In this document: positions 21,049 through 31,587 of the stretch, one piece after another
How the letters are laid out: each line of letters begins with the position of its first letter
How positions within the stretch are numbered: the first letter of the stretch is position 1
Translations under genes and position numbers: made by a program
Assembly: GCA_003313425.1 (NCBI GenBank)
Contig: NHZP01000006.1
Location: 248,001 to 312,000, forward strand
Length of the DNA: 64,000 nucleotides
Reading direction: 5' to 3'
DNA from: Pseudopyrenochaeta lycopersici
Lineage: Eukaryota; Ascomycota; Dothideomycetes; Pleosporales; Pseudopyrenochaetaceae
The notes under the pieces: generated by a model
The model's input: the letters and a program-made list of their open reading frames with translations, nothing else
What the model was told of the DNA's origin: nothing
Database searches by the model: none

Positions 21049-21693
21049 ATGAGATCCTTCGCTATTGCCACCGCGCTTTGCAGCGTTGCAACGGCATGGC
21101 CGCTTCTTCCGTGGATACAGTCGGCTCCTCCAGTACCTGGAACACCTTTCTACCAGTTACAGGCCAAGTCGTGAGTTTGTGTTGTTTTCCAATTGCCACT
21201 AGGTGCTGATTCAAAGCGGTAGAGCTGTTGCCTCAGTTGCCAATCAGTGGGTTACCTTAGCAAATGGTTCAACCAGCTATACTCTCGCGAGCGCTCAAAC
21301 CGCTGCCACCAAGTTCTTCATCAACAAGTTCAATGCCACGAACACCTATGCGTTCCACAACGCGGATGACACACGTCAGCTTGCGCTCCGGGGCTCAAAT
21401 GGAACGCTCCTCTATCTTATTGACGTAACGAATCCCCGCGCAGATACTATCCCTGGAGGCCAATTGATGGAGTGGGCGACATTCACCACGGACAATAACA
21501 TCCTTGGTGTTAATGATGGGAGTGCTCTGAAGAATCGAACGTTTGTCGCTGTGGGTGGCCAGCTGGCACTTTACGACGGTGAGTAGCAATTTTACTTGAA
21601 AGGCAGAAAACTAATTACCCTTCAGGCGTCAGCAGTACAGTACAGTCAGTTACACCGATTACGCTCAATCTTGTCAGGAGTGGGAGTTCCTAG
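21049..21693 (+). CDS. small secreted protein, 181 aa
   Basis: Exons 21049-21170, 21223-21578 and 21626-21693 give 182 codons including stop. An alternative first acceptor at 21216 (AAG) keeps the phase and adds two residues. The N-terminus is a signal peptide (about 1-16, ending A-T-A). The mature part has one long domain with several N-x-T/S sequons (for example N-G-S, N-A-T, N-G-T) and ends in a Ser-rich tail without an obvious GPI signal. It somewhat resembles ascomycete PhiA-type cell-wall proteins in its L-A-L-R-G-S-N-G-T segment, but the likeness is weak. No cysteine-rich effector pattern is present. Function unknown. Confidence 0.75.
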
Positions 21694-22043
21694 ATAACTA
21701 ATGGAGAATGACACGGGCGTGATGAAGGGCTTTTCTTTGGTGGGCTCTCCTTTCGTCCAAGATGTAGACTCTCTCCTCAAAGCCATAATCCAAGAACTGA
21801 ACAGCTCGCAATGAATTCCTCAAGTGTACAAAATGGCATGTATGATGGTGCACACTGAGCCTTGCCACGACAATTCACCAGATGGGGTCCGTGCGTATCG
21901 ATAGCGACTTCCGAAACGGAAATTTGACACTCTTGGCATCCCACCACGGAAAGCGCAACTCATTGACAACACCGCAACAAGCCCCGCGCACTGCGTCCTC
22001 CGCCCTATCGCTCCTCCAGGCCTATCCATACGCGACAATCACT
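21694..22043. other. intergenic region upstream of eIF3m
   Basis: No independent gene seen. The frame upstream of 22044 stays open to 21882, but family similarity begins only at M-P-G-P-K (22044), so the upstream part is taken as 5' leader. Confidence 0.5.
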
Positions 22044-23412
22044 ATGCCGGGCCCAAAGAATACGCTCCTCATCGAGGGCAGCTTCGAGGAGCTTACCGAC
22101 GAGTTCGCACAATACATCGACAGCCTCAAAAAATCCCAGGGCGACGAGACTTCGAACCTCCAGGGCGAGAGCGCGGAACTTTTGAAGGAGAACAAGAAAG
22201 ATGAAGTGCTCAAGAAGCTGGTCGTAGGCAGTCAAGCGCTGAACCAGGCGCCAGAGAAGGGTATGAATGATATACAGTGACGGGCGAGAGGCGGGGCTAA
22301 CAATATGGTGAATAGAATTCATAGCAGCGTATAACCTCCTGATCCACCTCGTAAACCAGTCGCCGAATGTGAGCATGTTCTTGCCCAAGATCTGCCAAAA
22401 CCTGAGCGCGCCCATCTCTTCGTCACCACAAAACGGTGGTGGCCTTGCCCTTTCTATTCTCAGCACAATCTTCAACACGACTTTGGCGAGCAGTGAAGTA
22501 CGGTACCATGTTCTCCTGGCAATCCTCCGAGTCATTCGCGCGACCAGCAACTTCGAGACGCTGCGGCCACAGTTGAAGCAGTTGGATGCGTGGTTAGAGG
22601 CATGGGAGACAGACGAGGAGGACTCCCGCAAGCTGTATCTCGCAGTTAGCGACGTCGCAGCTGACGCGGGCGAGGAAGAGCAGGCATACACCTACCTTCT
22701 CCGCGCTCTCCGAACATTTACCTCAGAAGAAGCCTCCTCGCCCGAAGCCCGCGAATTATCCCTGCGCGCACTCAAGTCTGCGCTCACACACCCGACCCAC
22801 TTCGATTTCCAGGATCTCACCGATCTCGACTCGATCCAAGCCCTCCGCAACTCAGACGCAGTCCACTTCCAGCTTCTCGAGATCTTCAACTCAGACTTGC
22901 TAGACGACTTCAATGACTTCAAGGACGAGCACGATGGTTGGGTTGAGGAGTCTGGCCTCGATGGCGCTGCGCTGAATCGCAAGATTCGTCTCCTCACACT
23001 CGCCTCCATGGCTGCCTCGGCCGGCCAAACACGCTCGCTGCCTTACGATAAGATCGCCAAAGCACTTCAGGTTCCCTCCGAGGATGTTGAGATGTGGGTC
23101 ATCGATGTGATCCGCGCTGGCCTCGTAGAAGGCAAGCTCAGCCAGCTGAATCAAACTTTCCTGATCCATCGCTCAACGTACCGGGTCTTTGGTGACAACC
23201 AATGGCGGGAGGTTGCATCGAGACTAGACCTATGGCGAAACAGCTTGCAGAGTGTGTTGCAGGTCGTGCAACAGGAGAAGCAAAGGTTCCAACAAGAAAA
23301 GGAAGATGAGGCAAACAAGGCAGATCAAAAGGCCGAGATGGCGACTCGGTTTGGCGGACGGGGTGGGCAGAGGAAGCAGCAGCCCAGGGCTATCGATGAT
23401 GATTTGGATTAG
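22044..23412 (+). CDS. translation initiation factor eIF3 subunit M
   Basis: Exons 22044-22260 and 22316-23412 (55-bp intron, phase 1) encode 437 aa. The protein begins M-P-G-P-K and carries the eIF3m pattern: an all-helical N-terminal half (E-F-A-Q-Y-I-D, later Y-H-V-L-L-A-I-L-R-V-I), a PCI domain at about 205-380 (L-P-Y-D-K-I-A-K-A-L and V-E-M-W-V-I-D-V-I-R, the winged-helix part), and a charged Gln/Lys/Glu-rich tail. eIF3m is a non-catalytic subunit of the eIF3 complex that binds the 40S ribosome in the cytoplasm. Length agrees with other ascomycete copies. It is convergent with the UMP-CMP kinase gene, with 239 bp between stops. Confidence 0.93.
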
Positions 23413-23651
23413 GCGACTTGCGTGGTACAGGTAGTGGTTTTTGTGTTCTTCTATGGATAAGGTCGGGACGGTGTGAAAGCATTCATGGACTCCCTGAGCT
23501 AATGAACAGCGGCCCTCGTGCTGCAGGATAGAAAATGCGATACAGATAAAACATTTGCATATGGTTTGAGAGAAGTCGCCTAGCTGTGATGAATTCTAAA
23601 GGCCGTCACTATCTACCGTGCATGTCCGAGCTCATTTCCATATGCAATTGC

Positions 23652-24397
<746 letters not shown>

Positions 24398-24443
24398 TCA
24401 ATCCAAGCTGCTATTGTATTCGCTTTCTAGGAGCTTGTAGCTA

Positions 24444-24794
24444 CTAGTGGGGGTGTGATGGCTTCACAGTTCCCTTCCCACTTGGCGAGTGTCCAGGTAG
24501 TGGTCCCTTGGGCTGATATCCCTCACCCTTGCGCTGATCTACAATCCTCGTGAAGAGGAAGGTGCCCGTTGCGAATATAAAGAGAATCGGCCAGACCTTG
24601 AGGGGTGATTTGGAGGGTGGGGCGGAAATGTGGGAGGGGGGTTCGTTAGGGCCAGTGGGCTCGCCGGGTTGGCGGAGGCGAGATGCGTTGGCTCGGGAGG
24701 TGGTGAAGCTACGGGATGTGGTATCGCGTAGGGTGGGAGTCAATTGAGGACTGAAAAGCTTTGTACGGGGGAGCTTGGTGAGTGAAGAGGACAT
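24444..24794 (-). CDS. small mitochondrial membrane protein, unknown
   Basis: A single-exon frame of 116 aa. The first 40 residues are rich in Ser, Thr and Arg with almost no acidic residues (R-S-F-T-T-S-R-A), a typical mitochondrial presequence. One membrane segment follows (about 67-86, W-P-I-L-F-I-F-A-T-G-T-F-L-F), then a Gly/Pro/Lys tail ending in His. Inner-membrane location with a small soluble tail is inferred. I do not recognise a named family. It lies 64 bp upstream of the kinase gene on the same strand. Confidence 0.7.
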   Translation of the reverse strand: MSSSLTKLPRTKLFSPQLTPTLRDTTSRSFTTSRANASRLRQPGEPTGPNEPPSHISAPPSKSPLKVWPILFIFATGTFLFTRIVDQRKGEGYQPKGPLPGHSPSGKGTVKPSHPH

Positions 24795-25178
24795 GGTGGT
24801 GATGAAAGGCGGTATGACGATGCACGAATGGGTGTTGTGCAGCGGCGCTTTTCGCTAGCGTGGGGTCAGTGTTGGCTAGGCCCATGTATCACCGCGCCGC
24901 AATCAATCGAGCCAACTCACTTCCAACGAGATCACGACTTGGCAGCAGTGTCTGCCTAGCTGTGACTCTTCTTCGTTTTTTGTTGGTTAATCTGGTTGCT
25001 GACCTACTGGCTAAGAATTGACAGCGTCCCTGAACCATCGTCCATGGTGAAGACTTGAAACTACGTGCAACTCGATTTACCTTCTTCAGCATTCGACCCA
25101 GTCTTAAAAGGTTTCCTTGTTACCTCCTGCTTTCCCCATTCACGATCATAATCAACTTGAAAGTCTTTGTTTTTGAAG
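24795..25178. other. intergenic, probable divergent promoter
   Basis: 384 bp between the divergent genes at 24794 (minus) and 25179 (plus). No other gene seen; presumably it serves both promoters. Confidence 0.5.
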
Positions 25179-26180
25179 ATGAAGACCGACACTAACCTAT
25201 TATCTCTCTCCAAACCGGGGAAGTCTACATCGAAGACGGTCTGTGGCTTTCTTGCATTGCCTGGAGAGATTAGAAACATGATATATGCATACTGTTTCGA
25301 TTCCGAATTTCGATGTGAGTTCGTTGCCAGAAATCGTCGATTCCCGCAACCAAACGATCACCCCGTAAATTTGCGATCCACTAGCATGTTTGCAGATAAC
25401 AAGGTCCCCAAACCCGATACAGAGGATGAACCGCCAGTCACAACCCGTGTCTGGGGACCACTAGAGAAGCACAGTGTTGTTCGAGGTCTACAAACAATCT
25501 GGCCTGCCTCACTCTGCGCCCTCGTCCTTGTTTGCAAGCAGCTCAGTGAAGAGTCTCTCTCCCTGGTCTATCACAATACCGTCTTTGTCTTTGAATCACC
25601 TAAGCGCATCAACAACTTTTTCAAAGTCGTCCCGAAATCAACACTTGAGAATATCACCAAATTGCAGTTGCACTATCCGACATACGGAGAAACGAAACTC
25701 GCTGATGGCGCCATGTGGCAGGATAAACACACCGAGGGCTGGACACGGGTATGTAAAGCTGCGTCAAAGAAGCTTATCTCCTTACGGAACCTGGAAATCT
25801 CAGTGTACGTCAATCGCAAATCTCTTCGCTTTGACCTGCAATAGAAATGGTTGGAGCCTGTGCTTCAATTTCGTCGATTGGCATGTGCAACGCAACCAGC
25901 TTTCAACGACACGAATTTAGCTCCAGGGGCCCAACTCCAGAATCGACTCCAAGTTGTCAATATTCATATCCGAACACATTGGACCAAGGATACACAGGAG
26001 TTTCAATATAACGAAGACTTCGCAAGAGCATTCCTGGACTTGCATTTACTCTTTGGCCGGGCCGTCGGCTTTGCAATTCTTGGAGCCAACGAACAAGAGG
26101 CTATGGCCAAATTCAATGAGGCCTGGACAGTAAAGCATAGGAAATGGCAACATCATTTGGGCTTTGCGGGCACCAGTTGA
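25179..26180 (+). CDS. DUF7730/F-box-like fungal protein, 319 aa
   Basis: Exons 25179-25802 and 25845-26180 join in phase 0 over a short 42-bp intron (donor GTGTAC, acceptor TAG). Without the intron a TAG closes the frame at 25844. Near the N-terminus F-L-A-L-P-G-E-I-R-N-M-I-Y (about 25-37) is the LPxEIR helix seen in a large group of ascomycete proteins annotated as DUF7730, related to F-box-like and 2EXR proteins. A leucine-rich region with V-C-K-Q-L-S-E-E-S at about 118 follows, and a C-terminal W-L-E-P-V-L-Q-F-R-R-L block. Function unknown; a protein-binding adaptor role is a guess from the F-box-like start. Confidence 0.75.
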
Positions 26181-26658
26181 TAAGACGACGAGGGAGCGAT
26201 CACAGTCTATCATAGGCTTAGTTTGAGCATTAGCGATCTCGAGAAGACTTGCGAGACAATGGCTTTTTCACAAAGATTACACAAACGAGGATTTGTACAG
26301 GTGGACGCATTCATTCTGCATATATCGTGGACGTTCGAGTAGGAGGTTCGGTGCTTTTCAGCAGGTCTCTACGATGTTAATGGACAGGAGAGTATATAAA
26401 TTGCTCGCAAGATGCGCAATCGCGTAAGGTAGGACTACTTTCGGCACATCTTAAGCCTTACCTCGTCACAGTACTACTGTAAATTTAAGAGCAATGAACG
26501 GAAACACATATTTCGGTAGAATTGTCGTTGAGCGCGAGCGTTGGTTCAGCTGAACAGCTAACGATGGCTTTGCAGCTGTAGCAAATCAGGCAATTGCCCG
26601 CGGCAACCGCCACTTTTCCGCAAAATCGAGTTCAGCTTCATACACCACAAGGGTATTC
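26181..26658. other. intergenic, nothing seen
   Basis: 478 bp between two LPxEIR-type genes. No open frame or repeat of note. Confidence 0.5.
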
Positions 26659-27387
26659 ATGATGACGAATCCAGCGAGCTCAAAGTTTCTAGCACTACCA
26701 GCAGAGATCAGACTGTTGATATACGAACACTTGTTTGTGTCATCGGGCGCCTACATAGACCCCACCACCACTACGAAGGCTATTCGGCAATCGCAACTCC
26801 CAACTCCAGCTGCACTCCATCTTCTTCTGACATGCCGCCAAATTCGTACCGAAGCCTACAAGATAGCCTACAGAAAGCACACTTTCGCGATTCAACGCTC
26901 CCTTCCACCAGACTTCCTTCAAGGACTCGCACAGCAGGTGCCTCATTGTCTGATCACGTCCGTACTTATCGCGGCACCCCTATGCCATCAGCGCTTCACA
27001 CGCCCTCGCCCCGCAGCAGAATACAGATATCTAGAAGAAATCCTGTTCCCTGAGTTATTCGATCACATTTGCTCTCTTGTGCAGCACTTTCCCGCTCTCC
27101 ACACTGTTTATTTTGTGGAGGGAGCAGTGTCTATCGAAAAAATGAAAAGGTTGTTTTTTTCAATACGGGAGCGGATTTATGATCATTGGAAGGACGATGT
27201 CATGTCGGGGAGGGAGTTTGGATACGATGACCCTGGGCGCGACTTAGAGCTCAACAAGGAAGATAGGATGATGTGGAAGGTCAAAGTGCGAGTCTCGAAA
27301 CAGGAGAAGAATGGAAAGAGAGAGGATGTTTGGAAGGAAGTTGACCTGCTCATTTGTGTTCTTGGAGAAGATGTCAGGCGAAATTAG
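26659..27387 (+). CDS. DUF7730/F-box-like fungal protein, 242 aa
   Basis: A single-exon frame. F-L-A-L-P-A-E-I-R-L-L-I-Y at 10-22 is the same LPxEIR signature as in the neighbour at 25179. L-L-L-T-C-R-Q-I-R-T-E-A (about 55-66) is the typical second helix of this family. The C-terminal third is charged (Lys/Glu). It may be an ancient tandem relative of the upstream gene, although overall likeness is low. The start could be M1 or M2, which are adjacent. Function unknown. Confidence 0.78.
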   Translation: MMTNPASSKFLALPAEIRLLIYEHLFVSSGAYIDPTTTTKAIRQSQLPTPAALHLLLTCRQIRTEAYKIAYRKHTFAIQRSLPPDFLQGLAQQVPHCLITSVLIAAPLCHQRFTRPRPAAEYRYLEEILFPELFDHICSLVQHFPALHTVYFVEGAVSIEKMKRLFFSIRERIYDHWKDDVMSGREFGYDDPGRDLELNKEDRMMWKVKVRVSKQEKNGKREDVWKEVDLLICVLGEDVRRN

Positions 27388-29757
27388 ACTGTAGTGCTAC
27401 AGTGATCCAGATGCAAGAGGCGTTGACTTTCAACCATCTCGCGATATATCACAGGCCATTTCCTTTGGGTTGCCGACAGGATCGGAAATTCTATGATGCA
27501 GTTCTGAATTAAGAAGTTTCTCAAGTTCTTTAGATTTGGCAAATGATATAAGTTCCGCTAAGCGCAAACTGGGAATGAATAGAAGTGACTGAAGACCGCC
27601 AAGGAAGATGGTTTTGTGCTTTGGGCAAGAAAATACAGGCTCTTGAGTCATACGGTAGATTATTTCTAGGGATTCATACCCACGCAAGGCAGCCTTTGGC
27701 TGTATACATAGCGCTGTCTCGTTGCATATATGGCGCTGTCGTTATCGTGGCTACTACATTTGCACTACTTCACCTCATGTCTTTGCTCTCGGATAGCGAT
27801 TGATGTCTGAGTAAACTTATAGTTTGATCAACAGTTATTATGAAAGCTCATACTAATGTTGCACCAGGGTTTCCTGTAAAGATTCATTCGGGAGCGAATG
27901 TTCGCTCGTTCTAACGGCCCGGTATCTATGAGATGCTACGCTGGACATAGTGTTAGATCACGTTTTGTCAAGAACAGATGAACGTTGTTATGGAAATAAG
28001 AACCACGTTCACAGATATGTATCAACTTGGGGACCATCATCTTTTCGAACGCACTCAGTGCGCTTACTCAGAATGCTAAGCAATTGGCGTGCTGTGGTCA
28101 AGAGAGTTGACGGCAAGGCTGACACAAATGGGGCCATAGGCGGGAAAAATGAACAGAGAGAGAGAGCAGAATCAGAGGAAATTGTTGGAAAATACGTTAC
28201 TACAGCTATTAATGAGTAGCTACAAAGTTACTTTGAGAATTGCCAAATTGTACCCTAACATTGCGATTATGGTTGAGATTCGGAATATATCTCAAGGTCT
28301 CTTGTCAATCTCACTGAAGTTTGAAATGAATAGTGCGAAACTCGGGCCCTATCCCCTTCCCATTGTACATGGTAGATCACCGTTCTTCTTGTCGGTTCGT
28401 TACGCTGGGGCCGAGATTCATAGGCCATGTAAGCCTAGTTGTAACACCGTTCAGTATCAAAGGAGAAGGAAAAATAGTAAAGGCAACCAATCAACAACAC
28501 TACTGGTATCAAGACAGTGCATCAATCAATGTGCGGTTTAATTTGCCACTCTGTTGGTTTCCAGCACTGCATTGTTCCTGCACATCCTCCTTCTTACATA
28601 CACAAGCCGCCACTCACCTGCCCAAATGCTGTCCACTTGACCCACTTTTGTTTTACCTAGTTTGCTGTGTAAACAGAACAGTTGGGGCGGTCAGGTCGAA
28701 AAAGGTTCTATTGAGAAGGGAAGGACAAAATAGCAGATGCCTCTCAAGTTACTGTACGGGCTATACTTTCGAGGGGAATCTACTAGCTTGTATGCTAGGC
28801 TTCCCTGGGCTTGAGGGAAGGCTAGGCAACAGCCGCTGCCTTCACTCAGCAATTCTAAGCTCTGTGTAACGCTTGGGTCCTTACGTGTACTCACAAAGCT
28901 ATCGTTCCTGCTAGGATTTCTCTTACCTCTGCGCATTCAACTGTGCACCATCAGCACTTATACTCTGGATTAAGCCGTTGTTTAGATCGTTAGCCCTTTA
29001 CAGTCAACTCCAAATATTTCACGCATGAGAATCTCAGTAATGACACAAGATAAATGGCCGCGCTTTGCTACTCATTGGAGTGAAGGGCAGCGAGAGGATA
29101 TTCACCCCACGTGGGGATGGCACGCACTTCATCGCCTTCACTTACCTCTATCCCTAGTTGGGCTTCCTCTGCGCCCTGCCTACGTCCTGGGACGCCTTTG
29201 TGAGTAATTCATGCCGGCCCGACGGGTAGGCCCCAGAAATTTTGGTTCTGGAAGTCTGATTTCTTCTAAATCACATTGGGCTTTGGAAATCTAAGCTTCG
29301 CCGGGGCCAAGGCTATCAATATAATTTGGACCACGTAAGTGCCTAAGATAGTGTCTAGTGCTTCATCGCTGATGCTTTGCGGTATGCAAAGCTAACAAGA
29401 TGGCAGGTTTTTGGCTATGGTGGTCTGGCACTTCTCGTATTAGTTTCACAACCCGTCGTCGCCATATATGTGACAGCATCGATGGACGTCACACATCCTT
29501 TATGTCGAACATGTCTATTGTCAGCATTGATACCAAGATCACGATCTCAACGGAGCATCTACGGTGAGGAAGTTACAACCTGAGAGAGATTCGACGCCTA
29601 ACGTGCTCTTCCCATCTTCGGATATCTAATTTTCGCAGAACCATGGTTGGGAAGTCCCAACGCAAGATTAGAACGATATTAACCTCTCATCACGACACTG
29701 CTTTCTTCTTTCTTTGACTCTCTTCCCTAAAAGACAGACGTTCGAAACTTCCAAGCA
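27388..29757. other. 2.4-kb stretch without a supportable gene
   Basis: Many overlapping frames of 60-180 codons (for example 28149-28541 and 28333-28869) conflict with each other and show no motif, signal peptide or splice structure I trust. Composition is slightly AT-rich but not RIP-saturated. The last 200 bp would include the promoter of the gene at 29758. Confidence 0.4.
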
Positions 29758-31014
29758 ATGTCTTCTACCCGAGTCTTCTCAGACACGTCCCTGCGATTCC
29801 TGCTCGAAGCTGGCAATACAATCACTGTTGAGAAAGGTGTTCGAACTATCTCTCTTCAGACTATCTCATCATATCAGAGCGATGACACAATTGAAATACC
29901 AGATATGCTGAATTCGCAAGAGAGTCTAGAGTTCTGCGGTTTACAAACTGAAGTCGCAACCATGTTGTATCAGAAATGGCTGGACGATCAGAACCTGGAA
30001 CCTGGAGAACTTGGCTACGGTCAGACTGTTATCGAATATGCACGGTACTATATACGCGAAATGGCCAGGAGGAATAATGCATTATGGGAGGAAGATAACT
30101 GGGATGAAGCGCTGAAGAGTCAGGGGGTCAAGGAGTCGACTAGATCACGCATTCTGGATCCAGAGTTCAAGGACTTGCGACTTTCACACTCAGCCGCAGA
30201 GTGGGCCTTAGATACTCTCAATTCATCTTGGGAGTATCTCGATGGGCTTGATGGACGCCTTACAAAGCTTCAGAAAGAGAATGATATTCGCTCAGTCTCA
30301 CCGGATCCTTCCACAAAGCCATCAAAGGCCAAACGACAGTCCGACTCGTTGGCTTCAATCCTGCATTCTGGAAGCTCCTCTCTACAACTTGCTATAGAGA
30401 CTGAAATGCCCAAGCAAGTCCCAGGACGGATGGTCCTCTATAAAGGTGGAGGCTGGAACAGACTTATTTCGGTATTCAACCCTGATGGATCTCTAGACCT
30501 GTCTGCAATTCTGTCCACACCTCCAGTTGATTTCCATCCATTCCACTACGATCTATACTTCACGAAGCAATTGGATGTCGCGCGAAAATACGCCGGTTAC
30601 GCCCAGCGACGCGTCCCGCCTGATGAAGCGACTATCATGTCCGTGGCTATTCCCCTCAGCTTCACCGCATCTTCGCTGGAGGTTGTTGGAGAAGAATGGA
30701 AAAAGTTAGTTTGGCATAGCAGGAACAAAAAAGCTTTTGCTGCAGGTTATGGGGTACTTCCGAAGGAATTGGTCAAGTACGAGAAAGCTGATTTGCTCAT
30801 CGGTCCAATCTGTGGGATTGGACATGACCAGATTCAGGCTATGAGGAGTTCAGATGATCTAAAGTGTATGAAGACACCGAGCGGAGAGACGGGCACCCAA
30901 ATTGTGCTGCAGGGTCCGGAAATGTTGGAGAAGTTTCAGAAGGAATGCCGTGGTTTTGTATGGGTCGCGCCAGCAGCGTTCCCGAACAAGGCGAAATATT
31001 TCCCTGCTGCTTGA
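29758..31014 (+). CDS. DUF3990/ART-like fungal protein, 418 aa
   Basis: A single exon with no signal peptide or membrane span, so probably intracellular. The N-terminal half (1-205) is helical and unrecognised (I-E-Y-A-R-Y-Y-I-R-E-M-A at about 91-102), followed by a Ser/Lys linker. From about 222 the pattern recalls the DUF3990 ADP-ribosyltransferase-like fold: R-M-V-L-Y-K-G-G-G where DUF3990 has a LYHGT strand, then D-L-Y-F-T-K-Q-L-D-V-A-R-K-Y-A matching its FYLT...A..WA block. A-D-L-L-I-G-P-I near 347 and Q-I-V-L-Q near 382 follow, matching its late DxxxGP and QIVF strands. The His of YHGT is Lys here, so catalysis is uncertain. The assignment is by eye from motif order. Confidence 0.6.
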   Translation: MSSTRVFSDTSLRFLLEAGNTITVEKGVRTISLQTISSYQSDDTIEIPDMLNSQESLEFCGLQTEVATMLYQKWLDDQNLEPGELGYGQTVIEYARYYIREMARRNNALWEEDNWDEALKSQGVKESTRSRILDPEFKDLRLSHSAAEWALDTLNSSWEYLDGLDGRLTKLQKENDIRSVSPDPSTKPSKAKRQSDSLASILHSGSSSLQLAIETEMPKQVPGRMVLYKGGGWNRLISVFNPDGSLDLSAILSTPPVDFHPFHYDLYFTKQLDVARKYAGYAQRRVPPDEATIMSVAIPLSFTASSLEVVGEEWKKLVWHSRNKKAFAAGYGVLPKELVKYEKADLLIGPICGIGHDQIQAMRSSDDLKCMKTPSGETGTQIVLQGPEMLEKFQKECRGFVWVAPAAFPNKAKYFPAA

Positions 31015-31587
31015 GGTGGACATTTCTATTCTTGTGGTCGTTCTTGTCACTGTCTATATTGTTGAGTCCGATTGTGGTCTGCTCGTTAGTATAAACGTCG
31101 CTCTGCGAGAAGTACCGAGAACCATGACAGCAAGAAATGAACATATTTCAACTACAAATAACAAGGAGCTCACAATACTGACGGACATCTGACTAGCAGA
31201 AAACAAAACAGAAACTTAGTCACCTTGAGTAATTGAATGTTTGCACACATAATCTAAACCTAAATAGTGTCGAGATTTGGCGGTACTGAAGGCCTTCAAC
31301 ACCAGCTAAGAGAACAGAGACCTGCACTAATCGCGGCACTGTAAGTTACATCTGGCAGATTTACGGCTTGAGTGCTCTAACTAGCATTCGCACTAGGTAG
31401 GCTAGTAAAGAGCAGGGGGTCAGTTATGAAATTGAGTCTCAGTCCGAAACGTGACGAAACCTCGATGTTCAAAATCCATAGAATCGCTCTTCCTTTCGCG
31501 CATCACAAACAAACAATACCAGAGGATAAAAATCTCTCATTCATTTAAGCAGCATCTGCTAGCTAATTCACATAATCAACTTCCTTT
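31015..31587. other. intergenic, nothing seen
   Basis: 573 bp between convergent genes. Only 3' untranslated sequence would be expected, and no open frame of note is present. Confidence 0.5.

Noticed and set aside
28149..28869. Overlapping 130- and 178-codon frames in the 27.4-29.8 kb gap
   Set aside because: The two frames conflict, have no domain or splice support, and lie in a region without other signs of a gene.
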